A stretch of DNA of 64,000 nt, taken from Tanypteryx hageni. Lineage: Eukaryota > Arthropoda > Insecta > Odonata > Petaluridae. Shown piece by piece: positions 32,666-43,839 of the stretch. The position numbers and the translations under genes were made by a program. The stretch spans positions 87,290,964 through 87,354,963 of the forward strand of contig CM054118.1 in NCBI GenBank assembly GCA_028673005.1, read 5' to 3'. How positions within the stretch are numbered: the first letter of the stretch is position 1; each line of letters begins with the position of its first letter. The notes under the pieces were generated by a model that saw only the letters and a list, made by a program, of their open reading frames with translations, was not told the origin of the DNA and made no database searches.

Positions 32666-35665
32666 TCACTGGTTTTTTTTGGGCTTAAGCCTCGTGCCGA
32701 ACTCCACGCCGTGGTCGTACGCCTCGCCGCCGTGTCTCGTCGTCGACGGCGCCTCGTTCCCGCGCTCCGGGTAATCCTCGTACTCGTCTGCGTCGTATTC
32801 CTGTTCTTGCCGCTCCTCTTCCTCGGCGGGAGGCGAGCGGCTCCCTGCCGCACCCGCCGCATACGACTCGTACAGGGCGTAGGCGGAGGGCAGCGCGGGG
32901 GGCGGATTCGACGCCGGACTCCTCGGATCCTCCGTTTGCTGAGAGACCGCGTCGTCGTAATATTCTTCCTCCTCCTGCGTCTCCGACGCGGACGCCGCCC
33001 CCTCCCCCGGTGCGGGGGATGCCGCCACTCCTCTCTCTCCTTCGCTCACGCCGTAGAAAGCCGAAGAGGACGACGGCCGGACGGACTCCTTCCTTGGGAC
33101 CACGTCTACCCGGTTGCCGGAGTGCCCTTCGGCCTTCGCATCCCCTTCGGCCGTTGTCACGGAGCGAGTCGATTCGGAGGCGGAGTTATCGTGGCTCGCA
33201 TGGAAGGCCCCCGTCGTCACTTGGGCTGCCAGAGGGGCCGCGTTGGACGACTGGTGGTGGTAGCTGGCCGCTATGTAACCGACCTGCCCCGGGTTGCTCA
33301 CCGACACGTCTTGCGCACGGTGGTTGCTCAAGAAAGTGGCTCCGAGGTCGTGGTAGAGCTCCGTGACCGTTCCCTGCGTCACGGCCACCCCTCGGTCGTA
33401 AGCGTTGCCCTGTTGATGGAAGGCCAATAGGTCGTTGGACGGCGACACCGAAGGGGCCGCGGTGGTAGAGGGGAACTGCTGCTGATGGTATGGAAAGTGG
33501 TTATCGACCGTGGAGTGCTCGGCCGGCGGAGCGGCGGTGGTAGACTGATACTGCTGTTGCAGCTGATACCCGAAATGATTATCCAGCGCGGAATGAGAGA
33601 CGGCTGGGGCGGGGGTGGTGGAATGAAATTGCTGCAGTTTGCCGAAGTTACCATCAGATGTCGAATGAGCGAGGGCGGGGGCGGGAGTGCTGGACTGAAA
33701 TTGTTGTTGATATCCGAAATTATTGTCCGCTGCCGAATGAGCGAGGGCGGGAGTGCTGGACTGAAATTGTTGTTGATATCCGAAATTATTGTCCGCTGCC
33801 GAATGAGCGAGGGCGGGGGCGGGAGTGCTGAACTGAAATTGTTGTTGATATCCGAAATTATTGTCCGCTGCCGAATGGGCGAGGGGAGGTGCGGCCGTAG
33901 AAGAGAAGAACTGCTGCTGATATCCCAAGTGGTTGTTTGTCCCGGAGAGCAGTGCTAGCGGAGAGAGCGTGGTGGAGTGAAACAGCTGAGGGGCGGGCGT
34001 GGTCGAACGGAACTGATCCGCGTACCGGAAGTGATCTCCGGCAGCGATCACGGTTGCCGGCGCAGCCGTGGACGACGGATACGTTTGCCGAAAGTCTTCC
34101 TGGATGGCCTCGAGCACCGGAGATCGCACGGGGCTGTTCGCGAATAGATCGTACACGGAGAGCTGTCCTCCGCGACCGTCGCTCACGCTGCCCCCTCCGA
34201 CGCTCACGCTGCCACCTCCGACGCTCACCGGATATATGGTCTCGTGCGCCGAGGCCACCAGTGGCGCCTCTTGCACCGACACTCCCGACGAACTCTGCAC
34301 ATGCGCGAGGGGCGTGAGAGACGCTTGGACCTGCTGGTGCGCGGACGGCCTTCGGAAGGCGTCTGGCTGCGTTTGGGCGTCGTACTGAGCGAGCGCCTGC
34401 GCCAACAGGAGCTGCCCCCCGAGGTCCCCGTAACCGCCGTCCACCGACGCTCCGCTCTGCGAATGAGGCTGAAGCTGCAGATCTAATTGAGGTTGGTACT
34501 GCAGCTCTACCTGCGGCTGCAGCCGTATCTCGTGCTGCTGCGGGAGCTGTAGCTGCTGATCCTGTTGACGGATCCCGTAAATGGCCAGGAGGTGCTGCGG
34601 AATCTCCTGGTCGAGATCTGGCGGGGATTGTCCGTTGGTGGGGTGGGAGTGGGGGTCGGTGGTGAAGGGCACCTTGGGGGCGGGGATGCTCGGATCCGGA
34701 TCAGGGGCGAAGTAGGCTCCGCCAACTCCATGGAACCCTATCTGGAGCGGTGCGGCGGTCAAGTGCTCATCGAACGACTGCTCGTGCACCTGGTAGGCTT
34801 GTGCACCCTGTATCTTTATGGTGGGAATGTACTGATTAAGGGACGCCCCTGCTTCATCGTGGGCAGGCACTTTCGGCTCGTGGTACGTGAGGTCCGCCGT
34901 CGCCGGCTTCCCGTACACCGGGTTGGGGTAAGGGCCCCCGGAGACGTCGTCGCCGGCTCCCTGCCCTATCCCGTGCCCGGTTTGGAAACCGGAGTCCTGG
35001 CCGGAGAAACCGTGGTCACTCGGGGAGAGTTGCTGGTGGTGGTGCTTACCGGAAGGCCCCAAATTGGGTGCCGGAATGGTGTGGATGGGGCCCTTGTTAT
35101 CGTCTACGGCCTGGTGAGTGGCCACCACGGGTGGCTGCTGCGAATCGGGCGGTGAGGGGTGGAAATTGTCCCTGAGGGAAGAAGAACCTCCGAAACCACC
35201 GCCCACGGGGCCTTTCCAGGGACCCTTGAAGGCTGGGGGCGGCGGTCGGTGCACGCCACCCGAGGGAAAGTGATGGTGGTGGTGATGGTGCACGAGGCCT
35301 TTGGTGGACGAGTGAGAGGGGGCAGCGTGGTGCAGCGGCGGCAAGTGGTGCAGGTGCAAGTGGGGCTTTGCGATAGAGGACAGGGGGTTGACGTGGTGGT
35401 GAACCGTGATTGTCGGCCTGTGGGGTATATGGTGGTGCACGGCGGTGGCGCTCGGAGGATGGGGTGGGTGGTGGTGGTGGTGGAATCGCGGCGGGCCGAG
35501 GCTGTTGCTGGTCCACCTGTGGCCGCCTCCTTTCTGGATCGACGGCGAGGAGTACTTGAAGTGGGACGGCGGAGGCGGGATGGGGGGACGGACCTTAACG
35601 ATGTACTCGCTTCTCGCACCGCTCACGAGAATAGACGCGAGCGCCACAAACAGCGCCGCGGGAAC
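32666..35665 (-). CDS. Large secreted His/Gln/Pro-rich repeat protein (main exon)
   Basis: A 3000-nt open exon encodes 999 residues and a TGA. The acceptor cccatctccttag places the exon start at 35665; an in-frame TAG overlaps it, so the initiator Met must lie in an upstream exon I could not locate. The first residues, 'VPAALFVALASILVSGARS', form the hydrophobic part of a signal peptide. Then come His-rich stretches (runs of five and seven His, 'HHHPPHPP', 'LHLHHLPPLHH'), a more ordinary segment ('QYIPTIKIQGAQAYQV'), a Leu/Gln alternating segment ('RLQPQVELQYQPQLDLQLQP'), eight 'DNxFGYQQQFxSTxAPA' repeats, and a Ser/Glu/Tyr-rich acidic tail. A short first exon ending inside the signal peptide is common in insect cuticle and secreted matrix genes. 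No named domain (such as the chitin-binding R&R motif) is visible. A matrix, silk-like or metal-binding role is inference. Confidence 0.8.
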   Translation of the reverse strand, partial: VPAALFVALASILVSGARSEYIVKVRPPIPPPPSHFKYSSPSIQKGGGHRWTSNSLGPPRFHHHHHPPHPPSATAVHHHIPHRPTITVHHHVNPLSSIAKPHLHLHHLPPLHHAAPSHSSTKGLVHHHHHHHFPSGGVHRPPPPAFKGPWKGPVGGGFGGSSSLRDNFHPSPPDSQQPPVVATHQAVDDNKGPIHTIPAPNLGPSGKHHHQQLSPSDHGFSGQDSGFQTGHGIGQGAGDDVSGGPYPNPVYGKPATADLTYHEPKVPAHDEAGASLNQYIPTIKIQGAQAYQVHEQSFDEHLTAAPLQIGFHGVGGAYFAPDPDPSIPAPKVPFTTDPHSHPTNGQSPPDLDQEIPQHLLAIYGIRQQDQQLQLPQQHEIRLQPQVELQYQPQLDLQLQPHSQSGASVDGGYGDLGGQLLLAQALAQYDAQTQPDAFRRPSAHQQVQASLTPLAHVQSSSGVSVQEAPLVASAHETIYPVSVGGGSVSVGGGSVSDGRGGQLSVYDLFANSPVRSPVLEAIQEDFRQTYPSSTAAPATVIAAGDHFRYADQFRSTTPAPQLFHSTTLSPLALLSGTNNHLGYQQQFFSSTAAPPLAHSAADNNFGYQQQFQFSTPAPALAHSAADNNFGYQQQFQSSTPALAHSAADNNFGYQQQFQSSTPAPALAHSTSDGNFGKLQQFHSTTPAPAVSHSALDNHFGYQLQQQYQSTTAAPPAEHSTVDNHFPYHQQQFPSTTAAPSVSPSNDLLAFHQQGNAYDRGVAVTQGTVTELYHDLGATFLSNHRAQDVSVSNPGQVGYIAASYHHQSSNAAPLAAQVTTGAFHASHDNSASESTRSVTTAEGDAKAEGHSGNRVDVVPRKESVRPSSSSAFYGVSEGERGVAASPAPGEGAASASETQEEEEYYDDAVSQQTEDPRSPASNPPPALPSAYALYESYAAGAAGSRSPPAEEEERQEQEYDADEYEDYPERGNEAPSTTRHGGEAYDHGVEFGTRLKPKKNQ
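33447..33940 (-). repeat. In-frame coding tandem repeats (about 66-72 bp units)
   Basis: About eight units encode variants of 'SAADNNFGYQQQFQSSTPAP'. The three at 33671-33878 are nearly identical in DNA (72, 66 and 72 bp; the middle lacks two codons), differing at about one base. Outer units have diverged. All length changes are multiples of three. Confidence 0.9.
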
Positions 35666-35851
35666 CTAAGGAGATGGGACGAAGGAATGCATAAATTGTA
35701 TTAATCGACAGAAATAATGGTTTTACAGTAACACTTTATTATAATAATACTTTACAGTCGTCCTCTTGTGAAGAAAGACAACTATCAAGTGATTATATTT
35801 TGTAGCATACGTTGGAAATCACTGTTTCCGTTCCTTTTAGTTACCCTATAT

Positions 35852-35867
35852 TATGTGTGTGTGTGTG

Positions 35868-35919
<52 letters not shown>
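35852..35919. repeat. (GT)n/(AT)n microsatellite
   Basis: 'tgtgtgtgtgtgtg' passing into about 50 bp of AT/TA steps. The Tigger-like element at 35920 begins directly at its right edge, having used a TA within it. Confidence 0.9.
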
Positions 35920-35922
<3 letters not shown>

Positions 35923-36929
35923 TCATTCAAATATTTCACGTATATAACGAGCACGCTTCACGGATATATCGAGCAAACTTTGACCACTTCTCACTGTCTC
36001 AAAAGCGGTGGCGGTCAGCCCCTTCAATCCTCATAGTGACCCAAAATATGTAACCTTGTGTTCTTGAGTCCAGCCTCTACACCCTATCCCTCGGGGAGGT
36101 TAAAGACCGCGGCGTTGTTGTTAAAAAATAATCCCTTCGTCCAAACCAAGAATTCCCAACTTGCAGGTACAGTGGCACTCGCGGAGGTCCTTTGTCCTCT
36201 CCTCCCAACCCCCAGCTCTTTTACAGCCAGGAGGTTGTGTTTGGAAGGGGGTAAGGGGCTGAGGGCATGTACAATGGCGCCCACCCCCGTCGCTCAGCCG
36301 AATGCACCCAACACCCTTTCCCACGTAAAGATGGGAAATCCCACGTTTAATCCGTCTCCTCATTAACTCTTCCTGGAATTGGTATGCTCACAGTTTGCAA
36401 AGAAAGTTCGTAGCGTTGATCACAAAAATCAGTAGAGATTTTGCCCTTGAACGAGTAACATGTCCGTACATAAAAGGAAGTGTTTGTCTATTTGCGAAAA
36501 GGTTGACATTATTCGAGAGTTAGAACGTGGTAAAAAAATGTTGAAGTGTGTAAAAAATTTAATTTATCATCGTCTACGGTTTCAACCTTATGGAAAAACA
36601 AAGAAGCGATTTTATATGCACTAGAGAACAACATAACAACGAACAAGGAAATGAGGGAGTGCGACTTGGGTAGTGATTAAGGATGCAGCTGTGAGTAAAT
36701 TTTATATGTACGTATGTTTACTTTAAATTTTCTAGTTTATTCTCATTTTTAGGTTTTTTCATAAATTTACTAAATAACCTTTCTGTTTATATATTCACTT
36801 TTACTTCTTATGTCTTATTTCACCATACCATACACATGTATGCTTTTGCCTTCACGGATATTAAGTTTAACGGCTATAACGAGCAAAACTAAACGGTCCC
36901 GTGGCGCTCGTTATAGCCGAGTTTGACTG
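35920..36929 (+). mobile_element. Tigger/pogo-like DNA transposon, internally deleted
   Basis: It starts CAGTCATTCAAATATTTCAC and, from the right, CAGTCAAACTCGGCTATAAC; 'tataacgagc' recurs near both ends. TA flanks at 35918-35919 and 36930-36931. Inside, plus-strand codons from ATG 36460 read 'KRKCLSICEKVDIIRELERG', then after a frameshift near 36560 'FNLSSSTVSTLWKNKEAI' to 'TTNKEM': the N-terminal psq/CENP-B-type helix-turn-helix of Tigger and Jerky proteins. The DDE catalytic part is missing, consistent with an internal deletion (1010 bp). Confidence 0.8.
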
Positions 36930-36931
36930 TA

Positions 36932-37420
36932 TATCATTATATATATACGTTCCTTACAGAGGAGGAGGATATAACATACTAGTAGAAGGTGCTTGCATAC
37001 TGCAAGCATTTCATCTCACCTTGAAAAAACATTAATTTTTCAGACAGATATTTCATCATTACAAATACATATTCTATTAATTCTAAATATTTCACCTCCG
37101 CGGCGAGTTTCGTTTTTCCCACATGTAAAAATAATAGTTTAAAACAATCCTTAAATGTTGCAATTTTAAAAATTTTACAATATCTTTATTATGGGGTACT
37201 AATGCTACACATTTTAGCTAAATTTTAAAGTTGTAGCACTTCTAGAAGTAAAATAAAAATTTTGTAATTTAAATAATTTTTAACGGCCGCCGCAATTCAT
37301 ATATGGTGAAATTCAAATGTTTATTTGTGCAAATTCACTACTCTGTAAATAATTTGAAAATTTAAGCTTCCTAGCTCATCCCGTAATACCTAATCAGTTA
37401 TCTATTTGTTTAAACTTTAA
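36932..37420. other. AT-rich non-coding stretch
   Basis: No recognised features. Confidence 0.45.
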
Positions 37421-37429
37421 GAATTGTAT

Positions 37430-37725
37430 TGTATTGTATTGTACCACGAACGTTTCCCTAACAGAAGGCTGCCAAACCATCAGCCATTTGCAGTCGTAGA
37501 TAGAGGTTTTAGGCAGCGTGGTTCATTTCGCCGTGCCACAGGGCAATGGCGACCTCAAGCGTATGTAGAGGACATCGAAGAAGAAATTCCTGAAATGATA
37601 AAAGAGCTTCGACGGAAAAGTACCCGACGAATTGGTGCCGCTGAAGGAATTCCCCACGCATCTGTTCGAACATTTATTGTAATTATGAGCAATCGTTGTT
37701 TGTATGTCTCTTCAAACGAATAATT
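37430..37725 (+). pseudogene. Transposon-derived HTH domain (DUF4817-like) fragment
   Basis: The open frame carries 'LYHERFPNRRLPNHQPFAVV', 'RQRGSFR', 'EEIPEMIKELRRKSTRRIGA' and 'GIPHASVRTFI'. 'YxExFPNRRxPxxxTFxxxxxxxRexGSf…RRIAxxxGIxxxSVxxiL' is the helix-turn-helix region (DUF4817 type) found at the start of many insect mariner-like transposase copies. The frame then ends, and no catalytic domain follows. About 37845-37890 reads 'gaccctgaattttttacact' then 'aatttggaaacacccagtgt', which resembles a terminal repeat. Whether that end belongs to this fragment is inference. Confidence 0.55.
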
Positions 37726-37899
37726 TAATTTCATTTTGTACTGACTTTTATACTTCTTTAAAGTTTAATTGAATCATAACTTCGAAATAAAGCGTTTTGA
37801 GAAATCTTGTCATAGGAAAGTTCAGTCTTTTTTATCCTCTAGAATATGACCCTGAATTTTTTACACTTAATTTGGAAACACCCAGTGTATATATATACA

Positions 37900-40240
37900 C
37901 ACACCGCCAAACGGCCGATCATTGATACTATGTTTTTGTGGTTTATTTCAATAAGAAATCATTTATCTCGGGCTCGTAAATATCTCTAATATTTTAATGG
38001 AGCAAGAATATTCAGAAAATAATTATCACTCTTGTTTTATTGCTAGAATTCAAATGATAATTTACATATCTTCGACAGCCAGAAAAAGGATGGGATGAAA
38101 TGATATCAATGAGACAAGAATTCCATCTACAGACACTTTCAATTTAAAATAGTTATTTTCTCCTATATTGAAGTTCTTTCATAAAAAAGTCCTATTTGTT
38201 TATTATTATTTTTTATGAGATGTTATCTGAAAATTTTGAAATTTTTAATCAAGTACAGATATATCTCACCTTTCGCGGTGGTTAGATAGCTGCAGCCCTC
38301 TGGTAAACGCGAATGGGAACTAATTAACCTTTAATTGGCCAGCATTTCCTGCGAGATATCATCATCTCCACGTTCTGGCAAAAACAGGTTACGTACCTGT
38401 CATTGTACACGCATTATTAAGGATTTTTATGTAAATGCAAAATATGACCGCTTATTGTTCTCTACATCATAATATCTTCATTTAGTTCTTCAAAGGATTT
38501 TTATCGGGATTTTATTTTTTGCTCGATTAAGGGTAAAATTAATGGGAAAATGGGGTTCTGTTCCCACATTTGCTAAAATGGACCTTTTCGGGAAATCATT
38601 TTACCGTTCTGACCGCTGGTTACAGAAGCAAATAGGAAGGGAGTTAAATAGAAAAAGGAGAAAAGCAAAGCAAAGGAAAATTCAATCGAAAGATAAAATT
38701 TCATTTACGACATTACGATTGACGAAAACTTTCGATGCTGGAAGTGTAGATGTGTTGGACATTGAGAATCCTGAGATGCGAAGCTGCCTTTCTTTTGTTT
38801 TTAGTTAGTTTTCAATGCGTTCCTTCTTATGGAACTACCGCATAGTCAATGCTTCTCTCGAATGCAATGCTCCTTTCCACGAATGAGTCAAAATCCATCT
38901 TTTATATTTTAGTTCATTTTCCATCGTATCGGTCTCCGCTAACGCATTCTCAATCCTTTGTTTTTTCTTCGCCTCTATTCGTTCTCCTTTGCGCATCAGT
39001 CAGCAACGTATCCACTTGGTTTATTTCCATTCAAACTCTTCCTCGCTCACAAATGAACACAAGCTCCTATGCAAAAACTCAGAAAATATCGATTTCCACT
39101 GAAAATTATTACTCTGATCTGTTTTTCCTTAACGTTAGCTTTAATATCCTCTTTGAAGTTTCTGGAATGCATAAGGTCCGACCATGTTTTTGGAGGTAAC
39201 AGTTACATCCAATGAGAAGTTTCACTTTTATTCCAATTGGAATATACATATTTGTGTATCGCATTTAAATTACTATTCAAGTTCCTTCAAATTATAGGTT
39301 GCTTTGATATAATAAAAATAATGGGAAAAATACATAAAAAGAAAAATTGAAAGCAATTACCAAGAAAATCTATTTAAAAATTATAAAACCCATGTAAATA
39401 ATCCACCCATTTTCTAGTTTTTAGTGTTATTTACCTACTGTACATATATCTTTCTTAGTATGCAAAAAGCTATTTAGTCTTAATTAATGTTATTTGCAAA
39501 TGTTTCTCCTCCATTAGGCACCACTGTTTAGCATTAGTATTATTCTTAAGTTACCAAAATTACGCATTGCTTCTACTGCCGGAAAAGTGAGACACTACTC
39601 ACAGGGAGGGCAAACGATAGGTCATTCAGACCGTTGTCATCACCTGATTGGGATTGGAAGGTTGCCTTGATTTTCAATCAATTACGGAAGGACACATTTT
39701 GAAAATATCACAGTATATACCATTCAAATTTTTAGGATAACAAGCCAGTTTTTTTTAAATATAGAAGTTGGTAAGATTAAATAGTTTTTCCTCTTTTCAG
39801 GACGTTTAAATATGGCTTTTCCATTGTGCGAGCTTATCGCGGCGCAGAATCGCCCTTCTCCTTCCGAAGTCGCCGTCATCTCGCCGCGATGGAAGCGGAA
39901 GTCCGTACTGTGAACGGGTCGCCGGTACGGATTTCCAAGATGGCCATCACTTGTGATCGGATTTTCCCCCGCTAAATCCGCGCGACTCCCAAACTGAGGG
40001 ATATCCGTCCTAGATACCGAAAGGAACGCGTGTAGTGACGTCACCAAAGGGACGCTCCCGATGCAAGAGAATACGTTCGAGAGGTGCGCTTTCACGCCCT
40101 AATCGGAGACGGACATTGGCATACATTTCATCGCTAGAGGAATAAAGTGTACCAAAAGGAGAAAGAGAGAGAGAAAGCATTCATTCGAGCCAATGGTCCC
40201 TTTTGATGTTATCGCCCATAACGCAGTTATCGGTAAACAA
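37900..40240. other. Non-coding stretch with a GC-richer patch
   Basis: Mostly AT-rich. At 39830-40095 CpG-containing sequence rises sharply ('ccgcgcgactccc', 'gtgacgtcacc' with a CRE-like tgacgtca). It could be a promoter or unrecognised first exon, possibly of the minus-strand gene at 32666, but no start codon with a donor could be chosen. Confidence 0.35.
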
Positions 40241-40244
40241 ACAA

Positions 40245-40440
40245 ACGACGGCCTCGGTAGAGGAGTGACTAGCGCGTCTGGCTCCCATTGTTAGGGTCGC
40301 GGGTTCGGGTCCCGCCTTGTCCCTGGTTGTTTATGAATGTCTTTGTTATTGTTAAACATTGTTAATCGATCGCTTGTAATGGGCCTTGTGCTGTAAGCCG
40401 ATTGTGTATAAAGAAATAAATAGAATTGTTAATGACGGCC
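40245..40440 (+). mobile_element. tRNA-derived SINE, second family
   Basis: The tRNA-like head 'cctcggtagaggagtgacta' with box B ggttcgggtcc lies within a perfect T-arm (gcggg/cccgc). The body runs from 'cttgtccctggttgtttatg' to an A-rich tail 'tataaagaaataaataga'. It differs from the SINE at 16382. Exact target duplications were not found. Confidence 0.65.
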
Positions 40441-42220
40441 GATGAAGTGTCTTATCGGAACCTAACGGCAGGAGAGGATAGTTGTGGGAGAAAAGAAATA
40501 TCGCGAAAAATCAAAAGGTCTAAAAATTGACTTTTATGGGAAAGAAGAAGTAGATTATGTTATTGTTTCGAAGAGTTACGCGAAAATATTAAAGATTACG
40601 TTTTAAATTCAGCAATACTTTGTCAGTAAAACTCTTTATAGCTATATTATTAAAAGCAACTTTCTTACATTTCATACCCATAATCAAGAAGAATGTGAAT
40701 GTTAGGAGAAAATAATTATTTTACTATTTTCGCACTCCAAGACTTTCTCATCACGATTTATAAGTAATAACTATGTGCGCTTCGTCTACAAGGTGGCCGT
40801 CCTCAGTGTTATTTCGTCATTCGTTGATTCTGATAATGTTTTCTTTATTTCGTTGCTAGGAGTTCTTTACCAGCGAAGCGATAGCAGCGGAACGCCTTAT
40901 GGGCACGTCGCCTCCGTCCGTCCGCGTGTTTGCTCTTCGTAACTATTGGGCGGATTTTTAGTTAAATTAAGTAGTAGTGACCCTTATTAAACTTTATCGC
41001 CCAATTTTGATTTTCAACTCAATCCGTCAAATAGAACTTTCACTTTATATAAGCATTTAATATGTACGTATACTCGTACCTCGTTAAATGGTATCCGTCA
41101 AGCAACAATTAAATATAATATTTTTCTTTACCAAGCTGTTATATGATCTGTAAGGTATAGATTAAAAAAATATATCGAATAGAGGATAATATTTCCCACA
41201 AAGTTTTGCGAAACCACATAAATACGACTTATAGTTTCGGAGATAAAAATTCAAGAATCGTCCAATCTTTCGATACCGTTTTTTAAACTTATTTTTCATT
41301 AAGAACGCCTTTGAAATCTGTGTTTATTCCATTTTTGGAGTGTACTTTTCCTTCTTGTTATCAATGACGACGCCTGCTTTGCAGATGAAGAACGCGTGAT
41401 CCTACTCCATCACTTTGTATTCAACAAGAGTACTCTTGGAATGAATGAATTGTTTTTGGGGAGGATGCGAGGTTATTATGGAATGTGTTTTGTTCTCCTC
41501 ACTTCGGCGTTTATCCTGGATTCGGTTTCAGAAGTTGTTAAATATGAAGAGCTGTACAAAATGTCAATATGAAGGTAATTAATAAAATGTTATCTTCCAT
41601 ATTTTATTGAATACCTTCAAAACAGTCTTTTTTGTTGTAATTTATATAACGTCATAAGAGGAATGGCGAACGCCACTGGCTCAGATCACCAGTCGAGATA
41701 TATCTTGTAACATTGATATTTATTCTCATTGTATATGTTTGGATAATCTTATTTCTCTGACACAAAAGTCACTCAAATTTTCACCGCGCAATATTTTTAC
41801 CTCGATTCTGTTTCCCTTGTCACTTGAAATAGTAATTAACCTTCATTACCTTCCCTTCTCGAATGTATTATTATATTTTAATCATGACAATGGGTTGGGG
41901 GGAAGATGGGACATCCTAGTCTCAATCGCGCCCGGAATAAAGACCATATTTAATCTAATCTCAACTATTCCCTCTACTTCCTCCCTCTTCTCCTACCTCC
42001 CTCACCTCCCTCCATCACCTCCTCCCACCACTCTCGTTCCAATTCTCGAGCAATCCATCGTCCTGTGGCGCGCGTGCCGTAAGAATCTTGCGTATGTACG
42101 GAGAGTGACCCGCCACTCACCCACTTACTCACTTATGTGTTACTTATTTTTTAAACACGGGAAAAATTATTACGCTTTTTTTGCCGATAAGTCTACGAAC
42201 AGTATTTCTGGAAAATTTAC
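40441..42220. other. Non-coding stretch
   Basis: No gene recognised. A 'gcctccgtccgtccgcgtgt' patch at 40910 resembles the short gacgg runs in the dispersed repeats. The 165-codon plus-strand frame at 41739 shows random composition with a Ser/Pro-rich low-complexity centre. Confidence 0.4.
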
Positions 42221-42224
42221 AGTT

Positions 42225-42297
42225 AAAGAAATTTAAAAAGAATTCTTTAACTGTAAATTTTCAATTTTCACCGTAGTCTCCTTTCTCTCATATAGTA
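42225..42297. repeat. Second copy of the repeat at 30677-30745
   Basis: Carries 'ctttaactgtaaattttcaa' and 'gtctcctttctctcatatag'. It is preceded by an inverted match to itself ('aatttacagttaaagaaat' at 42217-42235), giving a short stem. Confidence 0.6.
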
Positions 42298-42299
42298 TT

Positions 42300-43365
42300 T
42301 CTGGAGTTATTCTATGTCTTAAACATCTGCATTTCCTTAATTAATTCAAAGTCAAATTTTAATTCTACGATCATATGTAATAAGAATGAAATGGGCGGTT
42401 ATGTTATCACCATTTTTCTTTGCAAATGCAGCCATCTCAACTTTACTAGTAAATCTTATTTCTGAGATAATAACAATCAAAACAACTAATTGGTGAATTG
42501 GAACATTCGGTAAAGTGTCGCGAAACAATTTCTCTGTCGTGCAAAATAAGGGAATCTTGATTGAAGTAGAGCAGTTTCATAAAAGCTGCAAATATTTTCC
42601 ACACATTCGGACAATTAGAAAGCAATGTCGACGGAAGGTCAAAATGTTTTCCTACCTATTATTTTCATTTGAAGTATCGAGCTAAGTCAGAGAAAGAAAT
42701 ATTTCTTAACTCTGCCAGTGAAAACTTTGCCGTTAGCCTCAGATAAATGCCGTAGAGCTTTTCATTTTTGTAAGGAATGTAGATGGACGTGATTGATGAG
42801 CTCGTTGCTTTGTAATATCTCGTCACATGTTTGGGGAAATTTAACAGCAATATTTACTGATGGAACGCAGTGCATGACTATCAAAAGCTATTGCTTTAGC
42901 TGTGCTAAGGACGGGAACCGATCGAGTATACCTATATGATTCTGTGGTGTGAGGCATTGGAAATTCTCGCGCGTTCGTAAGGCGGCTCAAATCACAAAAA
43001 TTATGCTAGAAAAACGCCCAAAATAAACCAGAATAATTTCAATTTCGTAAGTTAAAAAAACGTAAAGTCACTTTTCAATATTTCTAGAAACTAAGAAATA
43101 AATGCGTGTTTTCAAAAGAAAATGCGAGTTTGTTGATGAGTTTAGTCCACTCAGAGATTTGTATTTGTATAACAGCTCTAGCCTTACTCACTGGTATTCA
43201 TGACGTGTATTGGCGAAACATAAAAAACTTTCAGGTAAAAGACAGTCTGGATAATAAGGCTCTTGAGAGAGATTGGGATTTCTCATTGACATCGGAAGCC
43301 ATAAGAATGTGTACTATTTTTATCGAGTGACTTCATTTGACATGCGGCTACCAAAGATGGAAACT
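42300..43365. other. AT-rich non-coding stretch
   Basis: No recognised features. Confidence 0.4.
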
Positions 43366-43369
43366 CGTG

Positions 43370-43835
43370 GTTAAGGGAAAATGGACCGAGTCCCTAGGAT
43401 AATTTTTGTTGCGAATTGAAGTCCCGGGTTCGATTCCAGGAATTATCCCTCCCATTTGATTTACATGGGAAATCTGAAATCCACCGTGCACGGTAATTTT
43501 CTCTTACACATTAAAATATCATAGAATTGTAATATCGGAGCGAGTTTAATACTATTCTCCAAGGAAAGGAATGAAGATTCTAATTTTTATCGTAGAATTT
43601 TACTTATCGATTGTATTTCTTAGAATTTCGGGTAAATACTGACGATTTTGCAGTTTTTGTCACTCATTACGAGAGTGTTGCCATAGCAATAGCTATTGTT
43701 GTACTCAGATTCGGTATACATATTCAAATATGTGCACACGTTATTTTTTCCCCACAAATACGCGTGATCAATTTAATATTCCGTTCGAATGTATTTGTAG
43801 TATGTATTTTATAACGCTAAATTATGAAATTTGGT
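43370..43835 (+). repeat. Dispersed repeat with tRNA T-arm-like hairpin, copy 1
   Basis: Shares with 58060-58500 (inverted) the blocks 'gtcccgggttcgattcca', 'aattatccctcccattt', 'atacgcgtgatcaat' and 'ttccgttcgaatgtatttgt'. The core 'cccgggttcgattccagg' is a box B/T-arm-like sequence enclosed by ggataatt…aattatcc arms. No coding capacity. Confidence 0.75.
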
Positions 43836-43839
43836 AACA

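Noticed and set aside
32654..35704. Plus-strand Arg/Gly/Val-rich frames of 100-258 codons
   Set aside because: Antisense of the secreted-protein exon; they end and restart arbitrarily, while the minus frame is open for 1000 codons with a signal peptide and in-frame repeats.
41739..42236. 165-codon plus-strand frame
   Set aside because: Low-complexity Ser/Pro centre between AT-rich ends, and its 3' part enters the short repeat shared with 30677-30745.
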